NCBI GenBank assembly: GCA_030039655.1
Contig: JASHVC010000089.1
Span: 1-7,623, forward strand
Direction of reading: 5' to 3'
DNA: 7,623 nt
Source: Xanthobacteraceae bacterium
Lineage (GTDB): Bacteria > Pseudomonadota > Alphaproteobacteria > Rhizobiales > Xanthobacteraceae
A model generated the notes under the pieces. That model saw nothing but the letters and a program-made list of their open reading frames with translations, had not been told where the DNA came from and made no database searches. A program made the translations under genes and the position numbers. Shown one piece after another: positions 1-5,951 of this stretch (within the stretch, counting starts at the first letter, position 1; every line of letters begins with the position of its first letter).

Positions 1-70
1 AACGGCCCTGCCAGAACGGCGCGGCCTGCTGTTCGGGCATCTGCACGTGGGTATGGAAATCGAGGATCAT
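1..70 (-). CDS. Amidohydrolase family protein, N-terminus only
   Basis: Only the first 23 codons lie in the window; the gene runs off the left edge. The protein begins MILDFHTHVQMPEQQAAPFW. The D-F-H-T-H segment, with His6 and His8, is the N-terminal HxH metal-binding motif of the amidohydrolase superfamily, in particular the amidohydrolase_2 group that includes ACMSD-like decarboxylases and related hydrolases of aromatic or cyclic acids. The start is an ATG with an AGGA ribosome binding site about 10 bases upstream. It sits 46 bases after the stop of the solute-binding protein gene on the same strand, so it is probably the third gene of the operon and may act on the imported compound. The exact substrate cannot be read from this fragment. 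Confidence 0.7.
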   Translation of the reverse strand, partial: MILDFHTHVQMPEQQAAPFWQGR

Positions 71-116
71 GTTTTTGGGTTCCTGTGACGGCGAAGCGAG
101 AGTTTTCGCGCTCGGC

Positions 117-1088
117 TCAGTCGGCCTTTTTTATGCCGGCCGCGGCGATGATCGGCCACCATTTCTCGATCTCGGCCTTCTGCAGCGCGGCGAGCGCCTC
201 CGGCGTGAGCTGATCGGCCGGTGGCATATCAAGGGCGAGATCGATGATGCGCTTGCGGAAATCTGGATCAGCCATGGCCGCCACGGCCGCGGCATTGAGC
301 TTGTCGATCACGGGCTTCGGCGTTCCCTTCGGCGCCCAGATGCCGTTCCAGACCCCGTTATAAAGTCCTGGCAATCCGGCTTCATCGACGGTGGGAATCT
401 CCGGCGCGGACGCCGCGCGCGTTTTGGCGGTGATGGCATAGGCCCTGATCTGTCCGTTGCGCACCAGCGGCAGGAAACTGCCGGTCGCAGTGCACATGAC
501 GTCCAGCTGCCCGGCGAGCATGTCCTGCATGGCTGGCGGGCCGCCTCGATAGGGCACAAGCTGCCAAGTGACGCCGATCGCTTTTTGCAGCGAGAGGCCG
601 CAGAGATGTTGCGCCGTGCCGTAGCCGACCGTGCCCTGGGTTATCTTGCCGGCATTGTCTTTGATCCAGGCGATGAGCTCTTTCAGATCTTTTGCCGGCA
701 CCGCGTTCTTGCTGACGATCAAGAGCGGATAGGCCGGCAGCAGCACCACCGGCTCGAAATCTGCCACTGGGTCGTATTGCACCGTCAGCACTGCGGGGTT
801 GAGCACGAAGTTCTCGGAGTTGCTCAGCACGATCGTGTAGCCATCGGGCGCGGCGCGGGCGACGCGAGCAGTGCCGACGCTGCCGCCGGCGCCGGCCAGG
901 TTTTCGATGACAATCGGCTGGCCGAGGCTTGTGCGCATGCGATCGGCCACAAGTCGCGCCAGCGTATCGGTCACGCCGCCAGGTGGATAAGGCACCACCA
1001 TGGTGATCGGCCGAGACGGATAGGGCTCCTGTGCACTCGCCATGCCCGCGGCCAGCGCGAAAAGGACGATGGCGAGAAGCTTTTTCAT
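117..1088 (-). CDS. TctC/Bug-family periplasmic tricarboxylate-type solute-binding protein
   Basis: This 323-residue protein has the usual length and layout of the Bug (TctC) extracytoplasmic receptors, which bind small carboxylates, amino acids or aromatic acids in the periplasm. A Sec signal peptide spans residues 1-19, with Lys2-Lys3, a hydrophobic core, and an Ala-Ser-Ala site before Gln20. The mature start PYPSRPITMVVPYPPGG, the following D-x-L-A-R segment, and the ENLAGAGGSVGTARVARA and PDGYTI segments are typical of the family. A C-terminal FRKRIIDLALDMPP-like stretch also fits. The ATG lies 7 bases after the MFS stop codon with only a weak GAG-type ribosome binding site, so translation is probably coupled to the upstream gene. 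No TctA or TctB membrane subunit is visible. The receptor either serves a remote TctAB pair or works in sensing. The ligand is unknown. Confidence 0.92.
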   Translation of the reverse strand: MKKLLAIVLFALAAGMASAQEPYPSRPITMVVPYPPGGVTDTLARLVADRMRTSLGQPIVIENLAGAGGSVGTARVARAAPDGYTIVLSNSENFVLNPAVLTVQYDPVADFEPVVLLPAYPLLIVSKNAVPAKDLKELIAWIKDNAGKITQGTVGYGTAQHLCGLSLQKAIGVTWQLVPYRGGPPAMQDMLAGQLDVMCTATGSFLPLVRNGQIRAYAITAKTRAASAPEIPTVDEAGLPGLYNGVWNGIWAPKGTPKPVIDKLNAAAVAAMADPDFRKRIIDLALDMPPADQLTPEALAALQKAEIEKWWPIIAAAGIKKAD

Positions 1089-1095
1089 CTGCGAC

Positions 1096-2481
1096 TCAAG
1101 TCGTTTGGACCGGCGTTACCGTTGGCGAAAGTTGTTCGAGGCTCTTGCCTGCGGTCTCGATAGAGAACAGCGCGCAGGTGATACCGCCGATAATAGCAAA
1201 GCCGGCAAACATGCCGTAGACGCCGCCGACGCCATACACCGGCAAGATGATGCCGACGAGATAGGGGCTGATCACCGACGAGAACCGTTGCGACACGCTG
1301 GTCGCGCCGTTGCCCAGCGCCCGTAGATGGTTGGGATAATTTTCGGCGGTGTACATGCCGAGCGAGCCGGGAATCATGCCCATCAGGCCGAAGGCGAGGG
1401 TGGCCATTGCCGAAAGACCCAGCGCGCTGATGTTGGGGGTGAACGTGACGACGAGGAGCGGCACGGCCGCCAGCAGGAAACCGCCGGCGAACGCGACTTT
1501 GCGCCCGATCCGGTCGATGGTGAACGCCGCGGTAAGCAGAACGCAAAGTCCGACGATGTTCAGGACGAAACCGTAGAGGTTCGATTGGGAGATCGGCAGA
1601 TGGTAGATCGTGCGCATGATGCTCGGCATCCAGCCGGTCATCGCGTAGGTGATGCCGTAAGTACAGAACCACAGCACCCAAAGCGACAGCGTGCGCTTGA
1701 GGTAGAAGGGGCTGAACAACTCGCGGAAGCGGCCGACGGCGGCCACGGCCGGGGTGACGCCGGCCGGCATCGGCGGCAGCGAAACGGCGCCGTTGCGCGT
1801 GACCAGGGCTTCGACACGGGTCATGACGCGGTCGGCCTCATCGTCGCGGCCACGGCCCACCAGCCAACGCGGCGATTCCGGGAGCATCCTGATCATCGGC
1901 GCCAGCAACGCCGGCAGCCCACCGAACACGAACAGCCAGCGCCAGCCCAAGTACGGCACGACGAAGACGCCGAGCAGGCCGACGCTCGTCAGCCCGATGG
2001 GAAACATGATCTGTTGCATCAAGACGAAGCGGCCGCGGCCTTTGGATTTGGCGAACTCGCTCACGTAGGTGTTGGCGATCGGAACCTCTCCGCCGAGCCC
2101 TATGCCTTGCACGAAGCGCATACCGAATAACGTCCAATAGTCATTCGCTAGCGCACACGCGAAGCTCATCAGGCTGAACAGGACGATGTTTGCGACCATG
2201 ACCGGTACGCGGCCATATCTGTCCGCGAACCAACCCGACATCAGTCCGCCGGCGGCCTGGCCCAAATAGCCGATCGAGATCAGCGCGCCGATTTCCGCCG
2301 ATTGCAAATGCCACATCGGAATCAGCGCCGGCAACACATAGGCGATGGTCAGTGCGTCGAAGGCGTCGGAAAAGTTCGTACTGCCGACGATGAGGCGCAT
2401 CTTGTTGTGCCAGCGCGACAGCGGCAGCCGCTCCAAGCGCGCGGCGATCTGATAGCGGTCGGCCTCGGCAGCGGCCACCAT
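1096..2481 (-). CDS. MFS transporter, metabolite:H+ symporter / sugar-porter type
   Basis: This 461-residue inner-membrane protein has the hydrophobic pattern of a 12-helix major facilitator, with a cytoplasmic N-terminus of about 30 residues. Loop 2-3 carries the MFS signature GWFADRYGRVP at residues 83-93. RFVQGIGLGGE at 122-132 matches the fourth-helix motif. PESPRWL at 201-207 begins the central loop and is typical of sugar porters and aromatic-acid or metabolite:H+ symporters. IDRIGRK at 322-328 is the second-half copy of the loop motif, and the ETAGKSLEQ tail resembles the family's C-terminal PET-K-G element. The ATG has a strong GGGAGG site six bases upstream. It is the first gene of the minus-strand operon and probably imports an organic acid used by the downstream enzyme. 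The substrate is not determinable from sequence alone. Confidence 0.93.
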   Translation of the reverse strand: MVAAAEADRYQIAARLERLPLSRWHNKMRLIVGSTNFSDAFDALTIAYVLPALIPMWHLQSAEIGALISIGYLGQAAGGLMSGWFADRYGRVPVMVANIVLFSLMSFACALANDYWTLFGMRFVQGIGLGGEVPIANTYVSEFAKSKGRGRFVLMQQIMFPIGLTSVGLLGVFVVPYLGWRWLFVFGGLPALLAPMIRMLPESPRWLVGRGRDDEADRVMTRVEALVTRNGAVSLPPMPAGVTPAVAAVGRFRELFSPFYLKRTLSLWVLWFCTYGITYAMTGWMPSIMRTIYHLPISQSNLYGFVLNIVGLCVLLTAAFTIDRIGRKVAFAGGFLLAAVPLLVVTFTPNISALGLSAMATLAFGLMGMIPGSLGMYTAENYPNHLRALGNGATSVSQRFSSVISPYLVGIILPVYGVGGVYGMFAGFAIIGGITCALFSIETAGKSLEQLSPTVTPVQTT

Positions 2482-2579
2482 CGGAATCCTCCCTGCGCCG
2501 TGCCGGCCTGATCTACGTCATGGTCACGGCGCGGCAGGATGGTGAGCCAATTCGGCCAGGGAGACAAGCGAAGCCGCGC

Positions 2580-2600
2580 CAAGGCGCGTTCCGCGCCTTG
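2580..2600. repeat. Perfect 9-bp inverted repeat in the MFS operon leader
   Basis: CAAGGCGCG and CGCGCCTTG flank a TTC loop, giving a GC-rich hairpin on either strand. It lies about 100 bases upstream of the MFS start. The octamer GACAAGCG occurs on both sides, at 2563-2570 and 2606-2613. There is no T tract on either side, so it is not a classical terminator. It could be an RNA leader structure or an operator; the role is unknown. Apart from this and the smaller repeat at 2645-2660, I see nothing definite in 2482-2696. Confidence 0.6.
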
Positions 2601-2644
2601 TTGGGGACAAGCGCCGCCGTTAGGTCAATTGATATCTCCCCGAC

Positions 2645-2660
2645 ATACGCCTGAGCGTAT
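2645..2660. promoter_or_regulatory. Operator-like palindrome overlapping a possible plus-strand -10
   Basis: ATACGC-CTGA-GCGTAT is a perfect 6-bp inverted repeat with a 4-base spacer. On the plus strand it overlaps TATAGT at 2658-2663, which matches the sigma-70 -10 consensus at five of six positions. The only good upstream TTGATA box is 23 bases away, which is too far for a normal -35. The repeat could be a repressor site controlling the small ORF at 2697, the divergent MFS operon, or both. This is inference from pattern only. Confidence 0.35.
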
Positions 2661-2696
2661 AGTTCGATTGAATTTCTGGCCCCGAATCAAGTCACC

Positions 2697-2831
2697 ATGG
2701 ACGACCGCCGCACGATCAACCGAACCTTGTTGTGCTGCCTGCTGCTGGCCATCGCTCTTTTCGCCTTCATGGATTTCGCCACGAAGGTCCCGCACGTGGC
2801 CCTCGTAGAATTCTCACTTGGTCCGCAGTGA
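2697..2831 (+). CDS. Small membrane protein, possibly the 5' part of a frameshifted gene
   Basis: This ORF encodes 44 residues, beginning MDDRRTINRTLLCCLLLAIA. A charged N-terminus is followed by one membrane segment at about residues 10-27 and then a short outer part ending in FSLGPQ. I do not recognise the family. No clear ribosome binding site precedes the ATG. The TGA stop overlaps a GTG in the -1 frame (GTGA at 2828-2831). That frame continues with SAVTPAIFVAALAFMVRRMR, a second membrane-segment-like stretch followed by a basic tail. If one base were restored near 2818, the two parts would join as EFSLWSAVTPAIF, which reads like a natural two-helix protein. It is therefore either a truncated gene, a coupled pair or a chance ORF. 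Confidence 0.4.
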   Translation: MDDRRTINRTLLCCLLLAIALFAFMDFATKVPHVALVEFSLGPQ

Positions 2832-2926
2832 CGCCGGCGATATTCGTCGCGGCGCTCGCTTTCATGGTGCGGCGAATGCGACTTGGGTCGCTCGATCAGA
2901 AAGTACTTGAGAAAAAGGCGCCCCCT
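2828..2926 (+). other. Second membrane-segment reading frame, linked to 2697-2831
   Basis: This is the -1 frame relative to the preceding small ORF. From the GTG it encodes TPAIFVAALAFMVRRMRLGS and then a lysine/arginine-rich stretch. The hydrophobic run followed by arginines is typical of a membrane helix with a cytoplasmic end. The open frame continues to 3265, but from 3008 on it lies antisense to the PilZ-like gene and no longer looks like protein. I give the end only as the limit of the part that looks meaningful. It may be the 3' part of a frameshifted gene or a separately coupled peptide. Confidence 0.3.
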
Positions 2927-2953
2927 CGCGGCCGGAAAGCGGGCCGCCGCGGG
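2912..2953 (-). terminator. Possible terminator of the PilZ-like gene
   Basis: GCGGCC (2928-2933) pairs with GGCCGC (2942-2947) around an 8-base loop, and outer CCC/GGG pairs can extend the stem imperfectly. Read on the minus strand, the stem is followed after a GC-rich gap by five T (A run at 2912-2916). It lies about 55 bases past the stop of the minus-strand PilZ-like gene. The gap between stem and T run is longer than ideal, so the call is weak. Confidence 0.3.
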
Positions 2954-3007
2954 AAATACACTCAATCGGCACTGCACGTTCGTCTAAGGCTTCGATGCGG
3001 AGCGAGC

Positions 3008-3232
3008 CTACTCGATAATTCGAACCACGAGATCGCTAGTCTGACGCGAAATCACCTCGCAGCGCCGCTGCACTTCCTTGGAAAAAACCAAGGTGAACTT
3101 CTCGCCGACAAAGCTGGGTTCCGAAACAGCGATGCGGGCGCCGTTGTCGTCGAGTTCAACCAGACGGCAGGAAGTCGGGGAACGATCCGGCCCGCGATCG
3201 ATGGTCGCAAATATTGCAAGACGCGGTTGCAT
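3008..3232 (-). CDS. Short PilZ-like domain protein
   Basis: This 74-residue protein resembles the short, stand-alone PilZ-type proteins that are numerous in Bradyrhizobium relatives. The segment CRLVELDDNGARIAVSEP (residues 22-39) resembles the PilZ core D/N-x-S-x-x-G-A, followed by the strand-rich FVGEKFTLVFSKEVQRRCEV and a final VVRII strand. PilZ domains bind cyclic di-GMP through an N-terminal RxxxR and the D/N-x-S-x-x-G motif. Here no RxxxR is visible and the serine is replaced (L-D-D-N-G), so nucleotide binding is doubtful. I chose the ATG at 3232; a TTG codon sits immediately before it. No strong ribosome binding site is present. The gene stands alone, convergent with the small membrane ORF. 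Confidence 0.55.
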   Translation of the reverse strand: MQPRLAIFATIDRGPDRSPTSCRLVELDDNGARIAVSEPSFVGEKFTLVFSKEVQRRCEVISRQTSDLVVRIIE

Positions 3233-3261
3233 CAACTACTGACCCAGACGCCATACTGCGA

Positions 3262-3495
3262 TTAGCACATTGCAACGGCGTGATTAGTAAATGATAACTG
3301 AAGCTTCTTAATTCTACGCCTGAACATCACGGAATGAAACCAACCGGCCACGGCTCTCGTCCCGTAGCACGAGCCGGACGCAGCGGATGCTTTGCAACAG
3401 TGTGAGCCGACTGACGTTACGCAAATCCAACCATTTCCTACCCGACAGGTCTCAATGCGGTATCTCTTGTATTCGATCACTGAGTAGCGTCTCAC
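3262..3495 (-). CDS. Small hypothetical protein, possibly degraded in its C-terminal part
   Basis: This ORF encodes 77 residues from a GTG. The beginning, RRYSVIEYKRYRIETCRVGN and then GW, resembles the YKGYRIE...GW opening of a small Rhizobiales protein family known to me only as hypothetical. After about residue 24 the sequence becomes rich in Cys, Ser and Gly and no longer resembles that family, which suggests decay or a shifted frame. The GTG start overlaps the stop of the preceding minus-strand ORF by four bases (GTGA at 3492-3495), the pattern of a translationally coupled pair. GC content is clearly lower than in the helicase or transporter genes. Function unknown; coding status is uncertain. 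Confidence 0.35.
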   Translation of the reverse strand: MRRYSVIEYKRYRIETCRVGNGWICVTSVGSHCCKASAASGSCYGTRAVAGWFHSVMFRRRIKKLQLSFTNHAVAMC

Positions 3496-3785
3496 ATTGG
3501 GATTTTTGCATTCCGCAATGCTGCGCGCGGTCGCTTTGGTCGAGCAATAAGGGTGTGGACTTCGGCAATCAACAGACGCGATTGCGTAATAGCGCGTCGT
3601 GCGTCAACGATTAATTCCATCGTATCCGAGCGAACCCGCAATACCTCACTCGGTCGATTGGCGATGCGCGACCTTGCCAGTGCGGACTGCGAGCGCGCGG
3701 CATTGAAAAGAACTAATTTAGGCTGAACCGCGCCGTTTAAATCCTCAGAATGAGGCATAAATAAAGTAGGGATACGATAAAGCAT
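3492..3785 (-). CDS. Small hypothetical helical protein
   Basis: The open frame extends upstream to 3914, but that part is antisense to the better-supported gene at 3829-4017, so I use the ATG at 3785, giving 97 residues; an ATG at 3758 (88 residues) is equally possible. The C-terminal half, from NAARSQSALARSRIAN through TMELIVDARRAITQSRLLIA, is an amphipathic, arginine-rich helical stretch with alternating A/R/I residues. It resembles small Bradyrhizobium proteins with repeated S-R-x-L/I-I-A segments, but I cannot name the family. A GGGGGAAG run lies 12 bases before the ATG, which is far for a ribosome binding site. Its stop overlaps the next minus-strand start. Function unknown. Confidence 0.4.
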   Translation of the reverse strand: MLYRIPTLFMPHSEDLNGAVQPKLVLFNAARSQSALARSRIANRPSEVLRVRSDTMELIVDARRAITQSRLLIAEVHTLIARPKRPRAALRNAKIPM

Positions 3786-3796
3786 TCGATAATCGA
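3786..3796. promoter_or_regulatory. Small palindrome between divergent small genes
   Basis: TCGAT-A-ATCGA is an 11-base palindrome at the divide between the minus-strand ORF (start 3785 or 3758) and the plus-strand gene at 3829. CCTCA-GAA-TGAGG at 3743-3755 is a second small inverted repeat nearby. Either could be part of a divergent control region, but repeats this short are common by chance. Confidence 0.2.
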
Positions 3797-3828
3797 TGCT
3801 TCCCCCAGTCGTTGAAGAGGAGACGACG

Positions 3829-4017
3829 TTGACCACCAGATCTGATGAGGCACGAGCGCGTGCCGAAGCAAATTTCAAAAAGGAAGAGCGCGCCAAAGAG
3901 GGCGCCCGGGCCATGATGGAATATCAGGCCAACAGCAGGGCGGTTCGTGAAAAGACGGAGCGATTGAAGGCGCTTCGATTGGCCAAGGAGGCGGCCGACA
4001 AGGCGCGCGGCCGTTAA
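3829..4017 (+). CDS. Small charged coiled-coil-like protein conserved in Rhizobiales
   Basis: The protein has 62 residues from the TTG start, beginning MTTRSDEARARAEANFKKEE. It is almost wholly charged and helical, with heptad-like Ala/Leu spacing in REKTERLKALRLAKEAADKA. It matches my memory of a widespread small Bradyrhizobiaceae protein annotated only as hypothetical, though I cannot confirm this without a search. I chose the TTG because AGAGGAG lies six bases upstream, an excellent ribosome binding site. The ATG at 3796 in the same frame has none, and it would add 11 residues unlike the family. There is no membrane segment, signal peptide or cysteine. It could bind nucleic acid or act as a small structural or stress protein, but nothing in the sequence proves either. 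Confidence 0.75.
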   Translation: MTTRSDEARARAEANFKKEERAKEGARAMMEYQANSRAVREKTERLKALRLAKEAADKARGR

Positions 4018-4029
4018 TCAATTGACGCC

Positions 4030-4058
4030 TTGAAAGGAACACATCGAAGGTCTAAATA
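4030..4058 (+). promoter_or_regulatory. Candidate promoter of the helicase-infA operon
   Basis: TTGAAA (4030-4035, five of six matches to the -35 box) is followed after 17 bases by TAAATA (4053-4058, a poor -10). If used, transcription would start near 4065 and leave a leader of about 180 bases before the helicase start. A long 5' leader is a feature of several cold-shock mRNAs. The -10 match is weak, so this is only a candidate. Confidence 0.35.
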
Positions 4059-4186
4059 CGGTCGGTGTGGCCTAATTGGCCAGCGTCGAGCCGCGTGTAC
4101 GGGATCCCATTAAACGGCTTCTGGCTCGCTCTTTCATTTTCATCGGCAGCCCAGATCGCGCGGGATGTCTTCTTCACCCGCAGTGC

Positions 4187-4213
4187 CGGCCGCCGCGCAT
4201 CGCGCGGCGGCCG
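4187..4213 (+). promoter_or_regulatory. Strong GC hairpin in the helicase leader
   Basis: A 12-bp perfect stem (C+GGCCGCCGCGC against GCGCGGCGGCC+G) closes a three-base ATC loop. It lies 30 bases before the chosen helicase start, and no T run follows on the plus strand, so it is not a simple terminator. A second small palindrome, AAGAAA-G-TTTCTT (4229-4241), covers the only purine-rich stretch before the TTG and could mask the ribosome binding site. Structured leaders can autoregulate RNA helicases. That such control operates here is inference. Confidence 0.55.
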
Positions 4214-4243
4214 CATAAGCACGCACCCAAGAAAGTTTCTTCA

Positions 4244-5614
4244 TTGAATCCCTTCGACGATTTCAAACTCGATAGTGCGATCACTCGCGCACTCGCCGAG
4301 GAAAAGTATCTCACGCCCACTCCAATTCAGATGCAGACAATTCCGGCCGTCACGTCAGGCCGTGACGTTGTCGGTATCGCCCAAACCGGGACAGGCAAGA
4401 CCGCCGCGTTCGCACTGCCGATCCTTCACCGCCTCGTGACCAGGTCACGGCCGCCGTTACGCAAGAGCTGTCGAATCCTGGTGCTTAGCCCGACACGCGA
4501 GTTGTCTAGTCAGATCCTCGACAGCTTCCGCACTTACGGGCGCCATCTTCGCGTCAGGGCTGCGCTGGCAATCGGCGGCGTGTCGATGGGTGCGCAGGTT
4601 CGCGCCCTCATGAACGGCGTGGATATTCTCGTGGCCACGCCAGGCCGGTTGCTTGATCTGGTCAAGAGCAACGCGCTCCGCCTCGGCGATGTCGAGTGCC
4701 TCGTTCTCGACGAGGCCGATCGGATGCTCGACATGGGGTTTATCCATGACATCCGTAAGATCGTTGCCAAGCTTCCGGCCGAGCGGCAGACGCTCATGTT
4801 TTCGGCAACCATGCCTCGCGCCATCGCCGAACTCACCGCCCACATGCTGCGCGACCCGATCAAGGTTGCGGTAGCGCCGGTCGCCTCGACGGCCGAGCGG
4901 GTCGAGCAGCGCGTCATTCGCGTCGACCGCCCCGAGAAGCTTGCGGTCCTGATTGACGTCTTGCGGCGGGAAACCATCGACCGTGCCTTGATCTTTACCA
5001 GGACCAAGCATGGCGCCGATAAGGTCGCCCGTGGCTTGGTCCGGGCCCGCATCGACGCCACGGCAATTCACGGCAACAAATCGCAGAATCAGCGTGAACG
5101 CGTGCTCGCGGCCTTTCGCAAAGGCGAAGTCAGCGTGCTCGTTGCCACAGATATTGCGGCGCGCGGTATCGATGTTGATGGCATCAGCCACGTCGTGAAT
5201 TTCGATCTGCCGAATGTGCCGGAAACCTACGTGCATCGTATTGGCCGAACAGCGCGCGCAGGCGCGGAAGGTGTTGCGATCTCGCTATGCGACAACGAGG
5301 AGGCGACTTTCCTCCACGACATTGAGAAGCTTATTCGCCTGTCCATTCCGGTGAGCGACCGGCGCAACGACCAACGGCGGGCGGGGCCGCCGCGCGCCAA
5401 GCACATGCCCACGCAGCCGGCCGATGCGAAGGGGAGGCGTTGGCATCGCGGCGATCCAGCACGCAAGCAAAGCCCTAGCCAATCAAACCATGCACCGCGC
5501 GACATGGATTCTGTTCGTTTCATGCGTGGCAAAAAACGGCTGGGGCGCAACCGTCCCCCGCGCGCAGCGTTGGGCCGTTCATTCACAGGGCACGTCACCG
5601 CAAAAGGAACATGA
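4244..5614 (+). CDS. DEAD-box ATP-dependent RNA helicase, RhlE type
   Basis: Taken from the TTG at 4244, the protein has 456 residues and unwinds short RNA duplexes using ATP in the cytoplasm. All core motifs are present: Q motif PTPIQ (25-29), motif I AQTGTGKT (46-53), Ia PTREL (83-87), Ib TPGR (132-135), II DEAD (156-159), III SAT (187-189), [11 protein letters not shown] (301-310) and [10 protein letters not shown] (331-338). FDDFKL near the start is the usual RhlE-like beginning. The open frame extends upstream to 4076, but those 56 residues do not look like helicase and include the hairpin. The purine-rich AAGAAAG before the TTG is a weak ribosome binding site, so the start is uncertain. 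From about residue 370 the tail is long, basic and rich in Arg, Pro and Gln, probably disordered and RNA-binding. The stop is one base before infA. Confidence 0.95.
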   Translation: MNPFDDFKLDSAITRALAEEKYLTPTPIQMQTIPAVTSGRDVVGIAQTGTGKTAAFALPILHRLVTRSRPPLRKSCRILVLSPTRELSSQILDSFRTYGRHLRVRAALAIGGVSMGAQVRALMNGVDILVATPGRLLDLVKSNALRLGDVECLVLDEADRMLDMGFIHDIRKIVAKLPAERQTLMFSATMPRAIAELTAHMLRDPIKVAVAPVASTAERVEQRVIRVDRPEKLAVLIDVLRRETIDRALIFTRTKHGADKVARGLVRARIDATAIHGNKSQNQRERVLAAFRKGEVSVLVATDIAARGIDVDGISHVVNFDLPNVPETYVHRIGRTARAGAEGVAISLCDNEEATFLHDIEKLIRLSIPVSDRRNDQRRAGPPRAKHMPTQPADAKGRRWHRGDPARKQSPSQSNHAPRDMDSVRFMRGKKRLGRNRPPRAALGRSFTGHVTAKGT

Positions 5615-5615
5615 T

Positions 5616-5891
5616 TTGGCCAAGGAAGAGTTACTGCAATTCGAGGGTCTCGTAACGGAGATACTGCCGGACGGCCGTTATCGCGTTCAGCTCGACAACG
5701 ATCATCAGCTCATCGCTTACACGGCCGGAAGGATGAAAAAGAATCGGATCAAGACCCTCGCCGGGGATCGCGTTACGGTCGAAGTATCACCGTATGATCT
5801 GGAAAAGGGGCGATTGGTCTTCCGTCACAAGGACGAGCGTGCGCCAGCGGCGGGCCGCCCGCCACCGCGGAGTCAATTTAGGCGGCGGTGA
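5616..5891 (+). CDS. infA: Translation initiation factor IF-1
   Basis: This 91-residue protein begins [20 protein letters not shown] and is a complete S1/OB-fold IF-1. [24 protein letters not shown] and [19 protein letters not shown] are the diagnostic IF-1 segments. IF-1 sits in the A site of the 30S subunit and works with IF-2 and IF-3 during initiation; as an OB-fold protein it can also melt RNA structure. The start is TTG, fixed by alignment to the family's MAKEE beginning and by AAGGA seven bases upstream. It opens one base after the helicase TGA, so translation is probably coupled. The protein is longer than the 72-residue enterobacterial form because of a Pro/Arg-rich tail (about residues 76-91, ending QFRRR). 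Rhizobiales commonly carry more than one infA; this helicase-linked copy may be the accessory one. Confidence 0.95.
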   Translation: MAKEELLQFEGLVTEILPDGRYRVQLDNDHQLIAYTAGRMKKNRIKTLAGDRVTVEVSPYDLEKGRLVFRHKDERAPAAGRPPPRSQFRRR

Positions 5892-5910
5892 TGCAATGGC
5901 CGGTCATCCG
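5882..5910 (+). terminator. Weak hairpin after infA
   Basis: GGCGGTGA can pair with TCA-T-CCGCC, leaving one bulged base and a 12-base loop, at the very end of infA. No T tract follows. It might contribute to transcription termination or mRNA stability, but it is not a convincing intrinsic terminator. Confidence 0.2.
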
Positions 5911-5951
5911 CCGTATGATGACTAAGGCCTTGAGGAAAGCGAGGCGGTCCG

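Noticed and set aside
69..1163. Long plus-strand open frame of 364 codons across the solute-binding protein gene
   Set aside because: It lies antisense to a clearly recognised TctC/Bug gene and its translation is rich in Arg, His and Gly without any family motif; long antisense frames are common in high-GC DNA.
1327..2130. Plus-strand open frame of 267 codons
   Set aside because: Antisense to the MFS gene; the His/Arg/Asp-rich translation has no recognisable domain.
4033..4062. EcfG-type stress promoter (GGAAC-N16/17-CGTT) before the helicase
   Set aside because: GGAAC is present at 4036, but the second box reads CGGT after 18 bases, a poor match in both sequence and spacing.
4187..4213. 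Intrinsic terminator upstream of the helicase
   Set aside because: The stem is strong but no T run follows on either strand, so a leader structure is more likely.
4076..4243. N-terminal extension of the helicase by 56 residues
   Set aside because: The sequence does not resemble helicase, includes the strong hairpin, and the family normally begins just before the FDDF segment; the start is still not certain.
4457..5236. Minus-strand open frame of 259 codons
   Set aside because: Antisense to the helicase core, whose motifs are all intact on the plus strand.
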